Shown here: one piece after another, positions 19,655-28,408 of the stretch
How positions within the stretch are numbered: the stretch's first letter is position 1
Layout of the letters: every line of letters starts with the position of its first letter
NCBI RefSeq assembly: GCF_000092065.1
Contig: NC_009355.1
Span: 310,001 to 374,000 of the forward strand
Direction of reading: 5' to 3'
Source of the DNA: Ostreococcus lucimarinus CCE9901
Lineage: Eukaryota; Chlorophyta; Mamiellophyceae; Mamiellales; Bathycoccaceae
Length of the DNA: 64,000 nucleotides
Notes under the pieces: model-generated
What the model was told of the DNA's origin: nothing
What the model saw: only the letters and a program-made list of their open reading frames with translations
Databases searched by the model: none
Program-made: the position numbers and the translations under genes

Positions 19655-21751
19655 TCAGTAGCCGAGCTTTTTGTTGAGCGCGCTCGCGCCGTCGCCGGAT
19701 TGGTTCGCCGGGGCGGTCCAGTCGGAATCGTCGGCGGCGGCTTCGGCGTCGAATCTCGCGCCCGAGGAGGCATCAAGAAGGCGCTGGATGTCTGACATGA
19801 CGGTATCCTCCGCGGATGGTGCGGCCGCGTGTGATGGCGCGGCTTTGGTTGGGGGTTTGCGAATTTCCAAGCCGGCGCGCACTTGATGCGGCATCAAGAA
19901 ACCGTCATCGTCGTCGCGCACCACGGGTTCAGTCTCAGCGGCGGTATGTGCTTCAATCTCGCGCTCGGTCGGTGTGACTCGTTGTTCGACGTCTTCGACG
20001 ATCACTGGGCCTTCGTCATCGGCGTTATCGGCGTTATCGGCGTCATCTTCGACGACGGCGGCTTTCGCTTTCGCCGGCGCCGACGTTGAGGCGGGATCGA
20101 CGCCTCCCGTGAACTTTCGCTTCTCTTGCAAGTTACCTTGCTCTTCCCATTCCGCTTGCCGTCGCATCTCTGCGTCACGTTTCTTGCGCGCTTCGAGTTC
20201 TTCCGCTCGCTTCGCTTCGGCGATTTCGGCGCGTCGTTTTGCCTCCTCGGCGCGTTTCGCCTCCGCCTCCTCGGCGTGTTTCCGCATGGCGTCTCCTTTG
20301 GCCGATCCAGGACGGAATTCCTCGGTTGGGTCGGCGTACTTCAACAGTCGAGACACTCGCTCGAGTTCAGACACTTTTTCGGAGAGCGTCACGCGTAATC
20401 TCTCGACTTGAGACGTGAATTTCGACGCGCCAATTTCGTCCATGTACGCATCCAACGCGTCGCCGTCTGCCGAAAGTCCCGCCGTGCGCTGACGTTCGGC
20501 GAGCGCGGCTTCTTCGGTGACTTTGATGAGTTCTTCCGTTTCCGTGATCGACGTCTCAATCGCTGTGCGCTTGTCCCACAACGTAGCCGCCGTCTCTAGC
20601 GTTTTCGGTGCCGCCGCGCCTTGCGTGGATTCTTTCTTCGACTCTTTTCGACGCTTACGACTCGCGCTCGTCCGCGAACGGTCGTAAAAGTCGTCTTCAT
20701 CTCCACTCTGACCGTCTTCGTCGTCCGAGTTCGCTCGCGTGCCCCGACGTCGCTTGGACACCGCAGCTTGCAAACCCAAACTCACGCGCAACGATTCGTT
20801 GAGCGTCTCATCGGCGTCCTCGATCTCTTCTTGCAACGTCTCGATCGCGCGCTCGACCGCAGATATTCGCGTCGATTGCCCGGACGATAGCCCACCGTCT
20901 TGCTGCGACTCCTTGGCTCGAATTCGATCGACTTCTAGGCGCATGTTTGAGATCTTTTCCTCCTTGCGCCGAATGTTTTGCTTTTGCTTTTCCTGTTTAT
21001 CGCTAAATTTCCCATCGTGCGTGCGCCAATCCAGCTCTTCGATCGCGCGTTGACGCTCGTTGATTTCGTCATCGGCATCCATCATCCCCCAAGACGACCC
21101 AGCCTTTGCCGCAGCCTCTTGTTCGCGCGCCGCCGCGCGTTCCGCCTTCAACGCCGCCAGTTCGCGCTGCATCTCAGCCTCCGCCGCGGCTTCCAACGCC
21201 GCTAACGCCTTCATCTCTGCCGCACTCAGCCCTTCCTCTGGCATCAAGCTCTCATCGCCGTCTAAAATATACAATCTACTCGACTCGCCGAGCTTGATCT
21301 GATCGCCGACTCGAATCGGCGCGTGCACGCCCGGCTTGACGCGTCGCTTATTCACAAACGTCCCGTGCGCGCTCTCGCAATCGTACACGTACGCCTCTGT
21401 CCCGTTCGCCTTGAACTGAATCACGCAATGCAAACGTGACGTCGACGGGTGTTCGACGACGACGTCGCACGCCGGATGCCTTCCGAACGTCACGTGTCCT
21501 CGCGGCGCGTCTTCGCCTTCGCCTCGGTCCAGTCGCGTCCTCGACGCCAACGCGCCGCCCTTGACGCAATCGAGATAAAACTCGCGCGCGGGCGCCCCGC
21601 CCCACGCGGGCGCGTCGTACGTCTTCCCGAGCGGCGGCGCGGACGCGCGATCGCGCGCGTCCGCGCTCGGCGCGGCGGGCTCGACGTCCGGGGCCGCCCC
21701 ACCGGCGGCGTCCTTCGTCGGCTTCGCGCGCGGCGCCGGCGGTCGCATCAT
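19655..21751 (-). CDS. SLC4A1AP: Kanadaptin-like FHA-domain protein
   Basis: About 698 residues from the Met pair complementary to 21751; an in-frame ATG at 21886 would leave only 31 bases to the divergent gene, so the inner start is preferred. The order is as in kanadaptin: PAWGG near the start, the FHA domain (about 95-190: VTFGRHPACDVVVEHPSTSR, CESAHGTFVNKRRVKPG), then long charged coiled coils with the conserved helix EIDDADETLNESLRVS-like segment. The FHA domain binds phosphothreonine. Human kanadaptin is a nuclear protein with unsettled function. The C-terminal third is acidic and low-complexity, ending in a Trp-containing SDWTAP patch. Confidence 0.85.
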   Translation of the reverse strand: MMRPPAPRAKPTKDAAGGAAPDVEPAAPSADARDRASAPPLGKTYDAPAWGGAPAREFYLDCVKGGALASRTRLDRGEGEDAPRGHVTFGRHPACDVVVEHPSTSRLHCVIQFKANGTEAYVYDCESAHGTFVNKRRVKPGVHAPIRVGDQIKLGESSRLYILDGDESLMPEEGLSAAEMKALAALEAAAEAEMQRELAALKAERAAAREQEAAAKAGSSWGMMDADDEINERQRAIEELDWRTHDGKFSDKQEKQKQNIRRKEEKISNMRLEVDRIRAKESQQDGGLSSGQSTRISAVERAIETLQEEIEDADETLNESLRVSLGLQAAVSKRRRGTRANSDDEDGQSGDEDDFYDRSRTSASRKRRKESKKESTQGAAAPKTLETAATLWDKRTAIETSITETEELIKVTEEAALAERQRTAGLSADGDALDAYMDEIGASKFTSQVERLRVTLSEKVSELERVSRLLKYADPTEEFRPGSAKGDAMRKHAEEAEAKRAEEAKRRAEIAEAKRAEELEARKKRDAEMRRQAEWEEQGNLQEKRKFTGGVDPASTSAPAKAKAAVVEDDADNADNADDEGPVIVEDVEQRVTPTEREIEAHTAAETEPVVRDDDDGFLMPHQVRAGLEIRKPPTKAAPSHAAAPSAEDTVMSDIQRLLDASSGARFDAEAAADDSDWTAPANQSGDGASALNKKLGY

Positions 21752-21917
21752 CGCGCGCGACCGCGCGAGGACGACGCTGAACGCTCGCGCGCGCTTCGCG
21801 CCGAACCGCGCGGCGAGCGACGGCGCGAACGATCGCGCGTCGGCGTGTCCCGCTCGCGCGCGGGCGAAAACATTCCAAATTCGCATTCGGGCCGTCACAC
21901 GCGCGCGCGCGCCGGCG

Positions 21918-22643
21918 ATGCCCGTGGCGAGAAAGCTGTTCGATCAGAGCGACGCGTCGGCGCCGGCGCGAGCGCTCGAGCGCGCCGGATCGTCCGCGAC
22001 GCCGATCGCAGACGGCGAAAAGTCGGTACAGTTTAAAAAGATGACTTTGAACGGTGACGAGAGCGGCGACGACGCGGAAGGGACTCGACGGGTGTCGTTC
22101 GACGCGTCGTCGGAGATTTTAAGCCCGATCGCGAAGCGCGCGGGAGTTGAGGCGGCGGAAGCGGAGGAGACGACGCCGGCGTCGCCCCCGCTGCGACCGG
22201 CGGGCGCCGGGACGAGCGAGACGTCGTTTCGATTCGACGACGCCGCGAGCGATGAGTCGAAAGAGAACGCGGGCGCGAGCGATGACGATGCGATGAGTTT
22301 TGAGAGCGCAGACGCGAGCATGGCGGTGAACATGACGAGGGACAGCGAGAATATGACGTTTCAGAGCGCGGGATATCGTTCGGCGCTGCTCGATTTCTCT
22401 AGCGACGACGAGTTTTCGGCGAGCTCGAAACGGCGCAAGTTCAGGATAGGCGCCCTGCTTCGACCGATGTTGGCGTTCGCGGCCGGATTCGCGGTCGTGG
22501 CCGTGATCGCGATCGAGGTGGCCTCGTCGAGCGGCGCGAAGGAGGGCGACGCCAAGCGCGGCGCGAGGCGAAAGCAGACGTTTCGCGAACTGTTCACCGC
22601 CTCCAAGGGCAGCCAGTCGTCGAAGGACGCCGCCGCCGTGTAA
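21918..22643 (+). CDS. Acidic single-span membrane protein, unknown
   Basis: 241 residues. The first 160 are Ser/Asp/Glu/Ala rich, contain short basic-hydrophobic and SP sites, and look disordered. A basic patch SSKRRKFR precedes one hydrophobic helix (about 176-199, MLAFAAGFAVVAVIAIEV), followed by about 40 basic residues. This is the layout of a type II or inner-nuclear-membrane protein with the long tail in cytosol or nucleoplasm; the location is inferred. No named domain is recognised. It shares a short divergent promoter with kanadaptin. Confidence 0.62.
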   Translation: MPVARKLFDQSDASAPARALERAGSSATPIADGEKSVQFKKMTLNGDESGDDAEGTRRVSFDASSEILSPIAKRAGVEAAEAEETTPASPPLRPAGAGTSETSFRFDDAASDESKENAGASDDDAMSFESADASMAVNMTRDSENMTFQSAGYRSALLDFSSDDEFSASSKRRKFRIGALLRPMLAFAAGFAVVAVIAIEVASSSGAKEGDAKRGARRKQTFRELFTASKGSQSSKDAAAV

Positions 22644-22723
22644 CAAAGATACCGAGAGTAATATACATTACATCACAGACGCCGGCCGATCGCGATCGTC
22701 GCCGCGCGGCGCTGTCTGCGCGT

Positions 22724-22966
22724 CTACGCGTCTACGCGTTCGCCCCGCTCGCTCGCCTCCAGAGCCCGCGCGAGCTCCTTCAGCGCCTCGACGCGCTCGA
22801 TGACGCGCTCGACCGTCGCGTCGACGCGCGCGATGTCCCGCTCGCACGTCGCGATCGCGTCGCGCTCCGCGCGCGACCGCGCGCGCTCGAGCGCGTCGCA
22901 CAACTCGCGTCGTCGTCGCACCAACCGATGGCCGCGCTGAAGTTCGCGCGACGCGCGTCGCCCGAC

Positions 22967-22998
<32 letters not shown>

Positions 22999-23017
22999 CG
23001 AACGTCACCGTCGCCAT
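22724..23017 (-). CDS. Small coiled-coil protein
   Basis: 97 residues from the ATG complementary to 23015-23017; the frame stays open far upstream, but that part is Arg-only shadow over the divergent gene. After a Ser-rich start, residues 18-92 are one amphipathic helix with Leu/Val/Ile heptads and many Arg/Glu. Size and shape recall small subunits of BLOC/BORC-like or Mediator complexes, but nothing specific can be claimed. Divergent from the His-rich membrane protein with 114 bases between starts. Confidence 0.5.
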
Positions 23018-23131
23018 CGTCGCGCGCGCCGCGCGCCGCGTGCCGCCGCGCGTCGGCGCCTGGCGTTCGGCTCGCGGAACGCCACAGACAACACCCAACC
23101 GCCGCACGCGCCGCACGCGGCGACGCGCGCC

Positions 23132-23590
23132 ATGGACGACGACGACGTCGAGCGCGGGACGAAATCCGCGACGATCGCGGCGTCGGCGTCGTCGCCGCGC
23201 GCGGAGCGGCGCGCGCTGTTGCGCGAGGACGACGGTCGCGGTCGGGTCCAGGGTGTTGGACGACGCGCGGGGTGGCGACTCGCGGCGGTGTGCGCGCTCG
23301 CCCTGATCGGCGCGGGCGCGGCGGGATACGCGCTGGGGGCGTCGCATCGCGGGCACGGATTGCTCGCGTGGCGCGGGGGGCGACACGGGCATCACCACCA
23401 CCGGTCGTCGTCGTCGTCGGGGCGTCGGCACCGCAGTCGGCGCGGCGACGGCGAGCGGCGAGGACACCGCGACGCGGCGACGGCGGTGACGAGCGCGGAG
23501 GCGAGGGACGCGGCGAGAATCGGTGTGAAAGGGGCGTCGCGCTCGCGCGCCGCGGCGCTGGCGGCGGCGCCGGAATTCGAGCGCGCGTGA
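23132..23590 (+). CDS. Small type II membrane protein with His/Ser/Arg-rich lumenal segment
   Basis: 152 residues from the ATG at 23132. An acidic cytosolic start (MDDDDVE) is followed by the acidic dileucine pattern ERRALL, which in known proteins directs AP-complex sorting. One hydrophobic helix lies at about 50-70 (LAAVCALALIGAGAAGYALG). After it comes a His/Gly stretch with HGHHHH, then poly-Ser and Arg/Gly. Histidine clusters often bind zinc or other metals; this is speculation here. No named family recognised. Its 3' end is convergent with the five-span membrane protein. Confidence 0.55.
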   Translation: MDDDDVERGTKSATIAASASSPRAERRALLREDDGRGRVQGVGRRAGWRLAAVCALALIGAGAAGYALGASHRGHGLLAWRGGRHGHHHHRSSSSSGRRHRSRRGDGERRGHRDAATAVTSAEARDAARIGVKGASRSRAAALAAAPEFERA

Positions 23591-23677
23591 AACGCGCGAA
23601 AACGCGTTGCGAACGATGGCGGCGCGAGTCGTCTAGTCTAGTTTTGTTAATCTTCAATGCCTATCGCGTGTTGCGTT

Positions 23678-25576
23678 TTACGTGTCGTCGCTCTTTGGCT
23701 TGGGTAGTGCCGGCTCGAACGTCACTTCTTGCTTCGTTCGCGGGTCTACGATTCGCACTCTGCTCGAGCTCGACGGCGTCGCGACGGTCGGCGGCGGAGC
23801 CTCGGCGACGTCGGATCCTTCGTTCTCGGGCTCGACGACCGCGGACACCGGTGGCTCCTCGTCCGCGGGTGTTTCGACCACGGTTGTTTCGTCGACGTCG
23901 TCGATGTAGTCTTCGAGATCAGACGGGACTTCGACGCGGCCGTCGTCTTCGATAAATTCCTCCTCACCCGAGTCGTATTCTTCTGCGCCGTCGTCGTCCG
24001 CCGCGGTCGAGGGTTCGTCATCATTCATGACGTCCTGCATTTCGATCTCTCGCGGCGCCGCATCGTCGGGCGGGGAGGTCGCCGGCGCAGCGCTCTCCTG
24101 CTGCGCCGTCTCTTCGACGCTCGGCGACGCCGTCGCGCCTGCGCCCTCCTCCTCCGACGACGACGACGACACATGCGTCGATCCATCTTCGGCAACCTTA
24201 CCTTCCTTGGCTTCCTTCCTCTTTTTCTTCGCACCCTTATCCTTCTTTTTCTTCTCCTTTTCCTTACCCTGCTCCGCGGGCGTCTTCTTTTGTGCACCGA
24301 ATCTTGATCGAGCCTCGATGAACGACTCGGACGTGAGCTTGGAAAACAAGCTTTGCTCTTCGTCTTGCACGAGCTCTTTGGCGACGTCGGAGCCGAACCA
24401 ACGGTGTAGAGTGCCGTACATGAGCAAGCACGTGAGACCGAACGACACCGCGGTGACCATCTGCATCCCCAACATCACCTCGTCGCACACCTGCGCCGTG
24501 GCGAGCTCTATCGTGTCGCTCATCGGCTGGCAGCTCCCCAAGCCTTCGTCGATGATGCCAAAGTCTGCTCCAAAGGATGTCATCGCCGCGTTCAACGCCG
24601 TCATGTACTGCGACGACGCGTACGCGCCTCCCAGATCTTGGACGTTGCCGATCGTCTCCTTCAGCTTGACGTTATCTGCGTGCAAATCTTGCAAATACTC
24701 TCCGAGCTCGTACCCAAAGCGCGGACACACGAAGTACAGCTGCACGTTTTCCGGCACCACGAACTCCACCATGGCTTCGTAGGAGTAGCACACCTCGGCG
24801 CCGATCACGCTCACGGGCCAATACACCGAAGTCATCAAGAAGCAATAGATGAGCGTGAACAACGGAAGCGCGCGAACGAAATACTCTGGCGTGACTCGTC
24901 CCGGCGCTCGCTTCCACCACTGCGACACGGGCGTCTTGCCGTGATGGGCGATGATGGGCACCACCGACGTCGTGAGCAACGAGATCAGCAGCAGCATCAA
25001 CAACGTCATCGACGTCACGTAAATCACCACGAACGTCTTCACCCACTTCAGCGACTCTAAATCCTGAATAAACTCGATCGAACCGCTGTGATGCAGCATC
25101 GCCTCCGTCACCGCCGTCAGCGCCGTCGCGATCGTCGCCGTCGCCCCGACATCGTTCGCCGTCACCGCTTCCCGGCGCAGCATCGTCAACGAATCATCCA
25201 TCGCCATGATCGGCGCCCCGATCGCCCGCATTCCGCTCTGTCCATTCTCCGCCCACGCCTCGATCGTCTTCAGCGTCTGCAGCCCGCCTCGAAATCCTTC
25301 AATCAATCCAATCAGCGCCGCCGGTATGAACGCCAGGATCACCCCGATCGTGATGATCGCGCGCGTCTTCGCCTCTTTTATGTTTGTGTTCTCGAATATC
25401 GTCCGGTTTTGCGCCGTGTACGTGCGATAGTACATCAAACATATTCCCGCCGCGACGACCCCGGGCGAGGCGTAGGTGACCGCGATGAGGACGCAGGACG
25501 TGCGCAAGCCGTACGCGGTGAAGTGATGGAACGGGAGCTTGTGCACGAGCTCGCGCATGTCGAGCACGTACGACAT
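23678..25576 (-). CDS. Five-span membrane protein with long acidic tail
   Basis: 632 residues. Hydrophobic spans lie at about 27-50, 70-94, 183-212, 237-260 and 370-395. A loop of roughly 90 residues lies between spans two and three. A loop of about 110 residues between spans four and five contains several Cys (AEVCYSYE, YFVCPRFG, GSCQPM, AQVCDE) that could form disulfides outside the cytosol. Residues 430-632 are hydrophilic: Lys-rich first, then Glu/Asp/Ser-rich. Five spans with two large outer loops is the topology of prominin and tweety proteins; I see no diagnostic motif, so this is only a structural analogy. Probably a plasma- or endomembrane protein. Confidence 0.68.
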   Translation of the reverse strand: MSYVLDMRELVHKLPFHHFTAYGLRTSCVLIAVTYASPGVVAAGICLMYYRTYTAQNRTIFENTNIKEAKTRAIITIGVILAFIPAALIGLIEGFRGGLQTLKTIEAWAENGQSGMRAIGAPIMAMDDSLTMLRREAVTANDVGATATIATALTAVTEAMLHHSGSIEFIQDLESLKWVKTFVVIYVTSMTLLMLLLISLLTTSVVPIIAHHGKTPVSQWWKRAPGRVTPEYFVRALPLFTLIYCFLMTSVYWPVSVIGAEVCYSYEAMVEFVVPENVQLYFVCPRFGYELGEYLQDLHADNVKLKETIGNVQDLGGAYASSQYMTALNAAMTSFGADFGIIDEGLGSCQPMSDTIELATAQVCDEVMLGMQMVTAVSFGLTCLLMYGTLHRWFGSDVAKELVQDEEQSLFSKLTSESFIEARSRFGAQKKTPAEQGKEKEKKKKDKGAKKKRKEAKEGKVAEDGSTHVSSSSSEEEGAGATASPSVEETAQQESAAPATSPPDDAAPREIEMQDVMNDDEPSTAADDDGAEEYDSGEEEFIEDDGRVEVPSDLEDYIDDVDETTVVETPADEEPPVSAVVEPENEGSDVAEAPPPTVATPSSSSRVRIVDPRTKQEVTFEPALPKPKSDDT

Positions 25577-25673
25577 GGCGGCAGACGGCGGCGCTCCGCG
25601 ACGCGCACTGGGGATGGATGCAGGAGTGTTTTTTTAGTGTTACAGCGGCGCGAGGTGTTACCGCGAACCATGA

Positions 25674-26741
25674 CTACCCGCGGGTCGGCCTGCCTACGCG
25701 CCCGGACGATCGATCCGGCGCGCGGCGCAAAAACTCGTCCATCGCGAGCACGCGCATGTTCGTGTCGTCGACGCGCATCAGAACGTACGGTTTGGGCGAG
25801 CCCGGGACGACGCGCGCGACGCCGCTGGCGTCTCGCGTCTCGACGGCGTCGCCGCGCTCGGAACGAATCTCTAACAAGCGCACGCTCGGCCTGTGAACGT
25901 ACAGCGCGCCCGTGTCGGCGTCGAACGCGAACGTGGCGTCGCGACACCCCTTGATGATCGCTTTCAGTCTCAGCTTGCCGTGACTCAGGATGCGAAAGAG
26001 CAATACCCTGCGCGTCTCGTCGCCGACGGCGAAGCAGTCGCGCTCGGCGCAAATCTCAAATCTCGTGTACCGTCGCGGCGCGTCCACGAACGCGCAGTTC
26101 CACGTCGGCTTCTCTCGTTTCAGCGCGCTCACCTCATCCATATCCACGCCCTCGTACTCCCCCACCGCGTCCTCGCTCACGTCGGCGTCTCGGTCCACGA
26201 ATGTCTTCGCCACGCTCAGCGCCGTCGACGAAAACTTTCGTAACATCGCGAGTCCACCGCCGAGCGCCGTCTCGCGCTTCCCCGCGTCGTCGCTCGTCGC
26301 CGACGTCGACGCGATCGCCGCCCCTCCCACCGCGATCAGCGTCGTCGTCCCATCGTTCGCTCGCGCCGCGCCCGCGCACGCCGTCATCGGCGCCAGCCGC
26401 GGGAGCGTCCACCGCCGCGTCGCGCGTCCCGTCCTCGCGTCCCATCGCACGCACCGCTCGACGCTCGACGCGTACTCCCCGCACGCGCGAACGACGCGCG
26501 CGACGTCCACGCGCGTCTCCACGCCTCGAGTCGTCGCGACGTAGCCCGCGTCGTCGCCGACGACGACGCCCGTCGCCGTCGCGGCGCAGCACGCGATGGG
26601 GACGTCGCGCGCGAGCGCCGCCTCGCGCGCGTCCGACCGGCGCAGCGCGCGCGGGTCGCGACGCGAGCGGTAATACAGCGCGCCGTCGCGATACGCGACG
26701 CACTCGACGTCGACGTCGGCGCCGTCGAACGCGGCGGACAT
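25674..26741 (-). CDS. RAB3GAP2-like N-terminal propeller protein
   Basis: 355 residues from the ATG complementary to 26739-26741. The sequence has irregular WD-like blades: VPIACCAATATGVVVGDDAGYV, RCVRWDARTG, WNCAFVDAPRRYTRFEICAERDCFAVGDETRRVLLFRI, and the stretch IIKGCRDATFAF that resembles the conserved K-G-x-R-D-A segment of RAB3GAP2. RAB3GAP2 forms the Rab18 GEF / Rab3 GAP complex with RAB3GAP1. Here only the N-terminal half of the animal protein is present, with no long helical C-terminus, as in several protists. Assignment rests on weak but ordered similarity. Confidence 0.6.
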   Translation of the reverse strand: MSAAFDGADVDVECVAYRDGALYYRSRRDPRALRRSDAREAALARDVPIACCAATATGVVVGDDAGYVATTRGVETRVDVARVVRACGEYASSVERCVRWDARTGRATRRWTLPRLAPMTACAGAARANDGTTTLIAVGGAAIASTSATSDDAGKRETALGGGLAMLRKFSSTALSVAKTFVDRDADVSEDAVGEYEGVDMDEVSALKREKPTWNCAFVDAPRRYTRFEICAERDCFAVGDETRRVLLFRILSHGKLRLKAIIKGCRDATFAFDADTGALYVHRPSVRLLEIRSERGDAVETRDASGVARVVPGSPKPYVLMRVDDTNMRVLAMDEFLRRAPDRSSGRVGRPTRG

Positions 26742-27099
26742 CGCGGTCTGGCGGTTCGCGTCGGCGTCGCGCGCGACCCGTAACAACGCGCGCGCGCGCG
26801 CGCGCGACGCGTGACCTCCGAAAACGGTCCCATATATTACGTCTTATCTTCGGATATGACACCTGATAAACTGGAAAAAAATACAGAGAAGATTAGCATG
26901 GCCCCTGCGCAAGGATGTGAGTGTTCGCTCGGACGCTCGCGCCGCGCACGCTCGGACTCGAGCGACGACGCCTATGCGCGGCGACTGACGGTCGCGTCGC
27001 GCGCGAATCGCAGGACACACAATAACTCAAGAAAAGTTACACGTTTTTTTTGATTCGATTCGATTCGATTCGACGCGATTCGCGTCCGACGACCCGCAG
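26742..27099. other. Gene-free spacer with a probable 5' UTR intron for the LYR/SET locus
   Basis: The stretch separates RAB3GAP2 (minus) from the LYR-like frame (plus). It holds an AT-rich patch near 26830-26890, a GTGAGT donor at 26917, CTGACG at 26985-26990 and an acceptor CAG ending at 27013, the same arrangement as proven introns here. An ATG at 26898 would hit a stop at the splice junction, so a non-coding leader is more likely. Confidence 0.5.
27052..27082. repeat. GATTC short tandem repeat
   Basis: Four perfect GATTC units and a fifth after an imperfect one, next to eight T's. It lies in the leader of the LYR-like frame and may shift length between strains. Confidence 0.8.
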
Positions 27100-27100
27100 A

Positions 27101-27379
27101 CGACGACGGACGTCCGGCACCACGACGCGCACGCTCGGATCGTTCGTGCGCGCGGCCGCCGCGCGCGCGCTCGTGCGAAGCGCGCTTCGCGTCGCGCGAG
27201 GCGCGCCGGACGAGGGCGCGCGACGCGCGATTCGCGACGAAATCCGTCGGCACGCCGAGTCGAACGCGTCGGCGGCGTCGCGCGGCGGCGCGTCGGAGGC
27301 GTCGCGCGCCGCGCACGCGATGAGCGAGGGACGGCGACGGTTGAAGGAGCTCGAGGAGATGATGCTGATGGTGAGGTAG
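27101..27379 (+). CDS. LYR-motif-like mitochondrial small protein, start not found
   Basis: The open frame ending at TAG 27377-27379 encodes an Arg-rich leader and then ALVRSALRVARGAPDEGARR, IRDEIRRH, and the end SEGRRRLKELEEMM. That is the three-helix pattern of Complex1_LYR proteins (motif degenerate, L-V-R for L-Y-R). Such proteins join the acyl carrier protein and help assemble Fe-S clusters or respiratory complexes. No ATG precedes the domain in this frame; the only one is close to the C-terminus, so a 5' exon or a non-AUG start is needed. The coordinates given start at a plausible acceptor (CGCAG ending 27099), which is not proven. The SET gene starts only 15 bases after the stop. Confidence 0.5.
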   Translation, partial: RRRTSGTTTRTLGSFVRAAAARALVRSALRVARGAPDEGARRAIRDEIRRHAESNASAASRGGASEASRAAHAMSEGRRRLKELEEMMLMVR

Positions 27380-27394
27380 GGGACGCGCGCGACG

Positions 27395-28378
27395 ATGGGG
27401 GCGGCGGCGGCGGCGCGCGGACGCGTCGCGGCGCTGGCGCGACACGCGGGCGCGACGTTCGAGCTCCCGACGCGCGCGATCGAGATCGCGGCGACGGCGG
27501 GCGAGGGCGGGGGTAACGTGACGCTGTTCGCGAACGCGCGCGTGGGTCGAAACGCGCGCGTCGTGGAGACGCCGTTCGCGTCGTGGGCGACGAGGAGCGC
27601 GACGTTCGCCGAACGCGCGGGACCTCGAGACTTTTTAGCGGCGTTTGAACCGGGCACCGTGCGCGAGACCGTGGCGCTGATGATGCACACGCTGAGCGAA
27701 AAGAAAGCGGACGAGTCAGCGTCGTCGTACGCCGCGAGTTGTCTGCCGGAATCGTTTCGGTTCGTCGACGCGTGCCTGAACGAAGCCGACGTTCAGGCGT
27801 TGGCTGGTACGGAGACGGAGTCGCGCGCGCGTTCGCGCGGTGAATTCGTGAGAAAGCTATCGGCGATGTCGAAGATCCCTGTCGCCGACATCGCGTGGGC
27901 GCTCGGCGCGGTGTCGTCGCGCGCGATGAAATCGGCGGCGGTGCCAGAATTCGCGCTCGTGCCCGGATGCGATTTATTAGACCATCACCCGCAACCGAAC
28001 TGCGAGGTGCGCCGAGACGGCGGGTCGACGCCGGACGTGTACGTTGCGACGACGAGAGACATCGCACCGGGCGAAGCGCTCACCATAAGCTATGGCAATC
28101 TCGGAAACGATCGCGCGTTGCGAATGTACGGCTTTAGCGACGCGGCGTTCTTTAAGAACGACACGCGACGAAGCGGTGTCCATCCGTCGAACGAGTCGGC
28201 GTTCGCGAAAACGCTCGACGCGCAATCTCTAGATGAATGGCTCGCGGACCGATCGTCGTGGTGTCGCGACGTTCCGGGACAAAAGGGCGAGGACGACGAG
28301 TGGTTTCGACACGTCTCGATTTTGCGCCGCGGGCAAACGGAAATCATAGACGCGTACGTGCGAGCGCTAGATTGCTAG
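27395..28378 (+). CDS. SET-domain protein methyltransferase (RLSMT/SETD3-like)
   Basis: 327 residues. The SET core is split as in the Rubisco-methyltransferase group. VVETPFASWATRS is near the start, then a helical insert, FALVPGCDLLDHHPQPNCEV (family N-H-x2-x2-N/P-N pattern with DHH in place of NH), DIAPGEALTISYGNLGNDRALRMYGF with the catalytic Tyr, and a helical substrate-binding tail. Members methylate lysine or histidine on non-histone proteins. The protein is shorter than plant RLSMT (about 450 residues), mainly in the C-terminal LSMT domain. No transit peptide is obvious. Its start lies 15 bases behind the LYR-like stop codon, suggesting a shared transcript. Confidence 0.82.
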   Translation: MGAAAAARGRVAALARHAGATFELPTRAIEIAATAGEGGGNVTLFANARVGRNARVVETPFASWATRSATFAERAGPRDFLAAFEPGTVRETVALMMHTLSEKKADESASSYAASCLPESFRFVDACLNEADVQALAGTETESRARSRGEFVRKLSAMSKIPVADIAWALGAVSSRAMKSAAVPEFALVPGCDLLDHHPQPNCEVRRDGGSTPDVYVATTRDIAPGEALTISYGNLGNDRALRMYGFSDAAFFKNDTRRSGVHPSNESAFAKTLDAQSLDEWLADRSSWCRDVPGQKGEDDEWFRHVSILRRGQTEIIDAYVRALDC

Positions 28379-28408
28379 GTGTATCAATTAGTAGAAATTT
28401 TGCTGGTG

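Noticed and set aside
22668-23657. Long minus-strand frame in the 22.7-23.6 kb region
   Set aside because: Mostly Arg/Pro/Ser runs without domain; only the short coiled-coil frame 22724-23017 and the plus-strand membrane protein look real.
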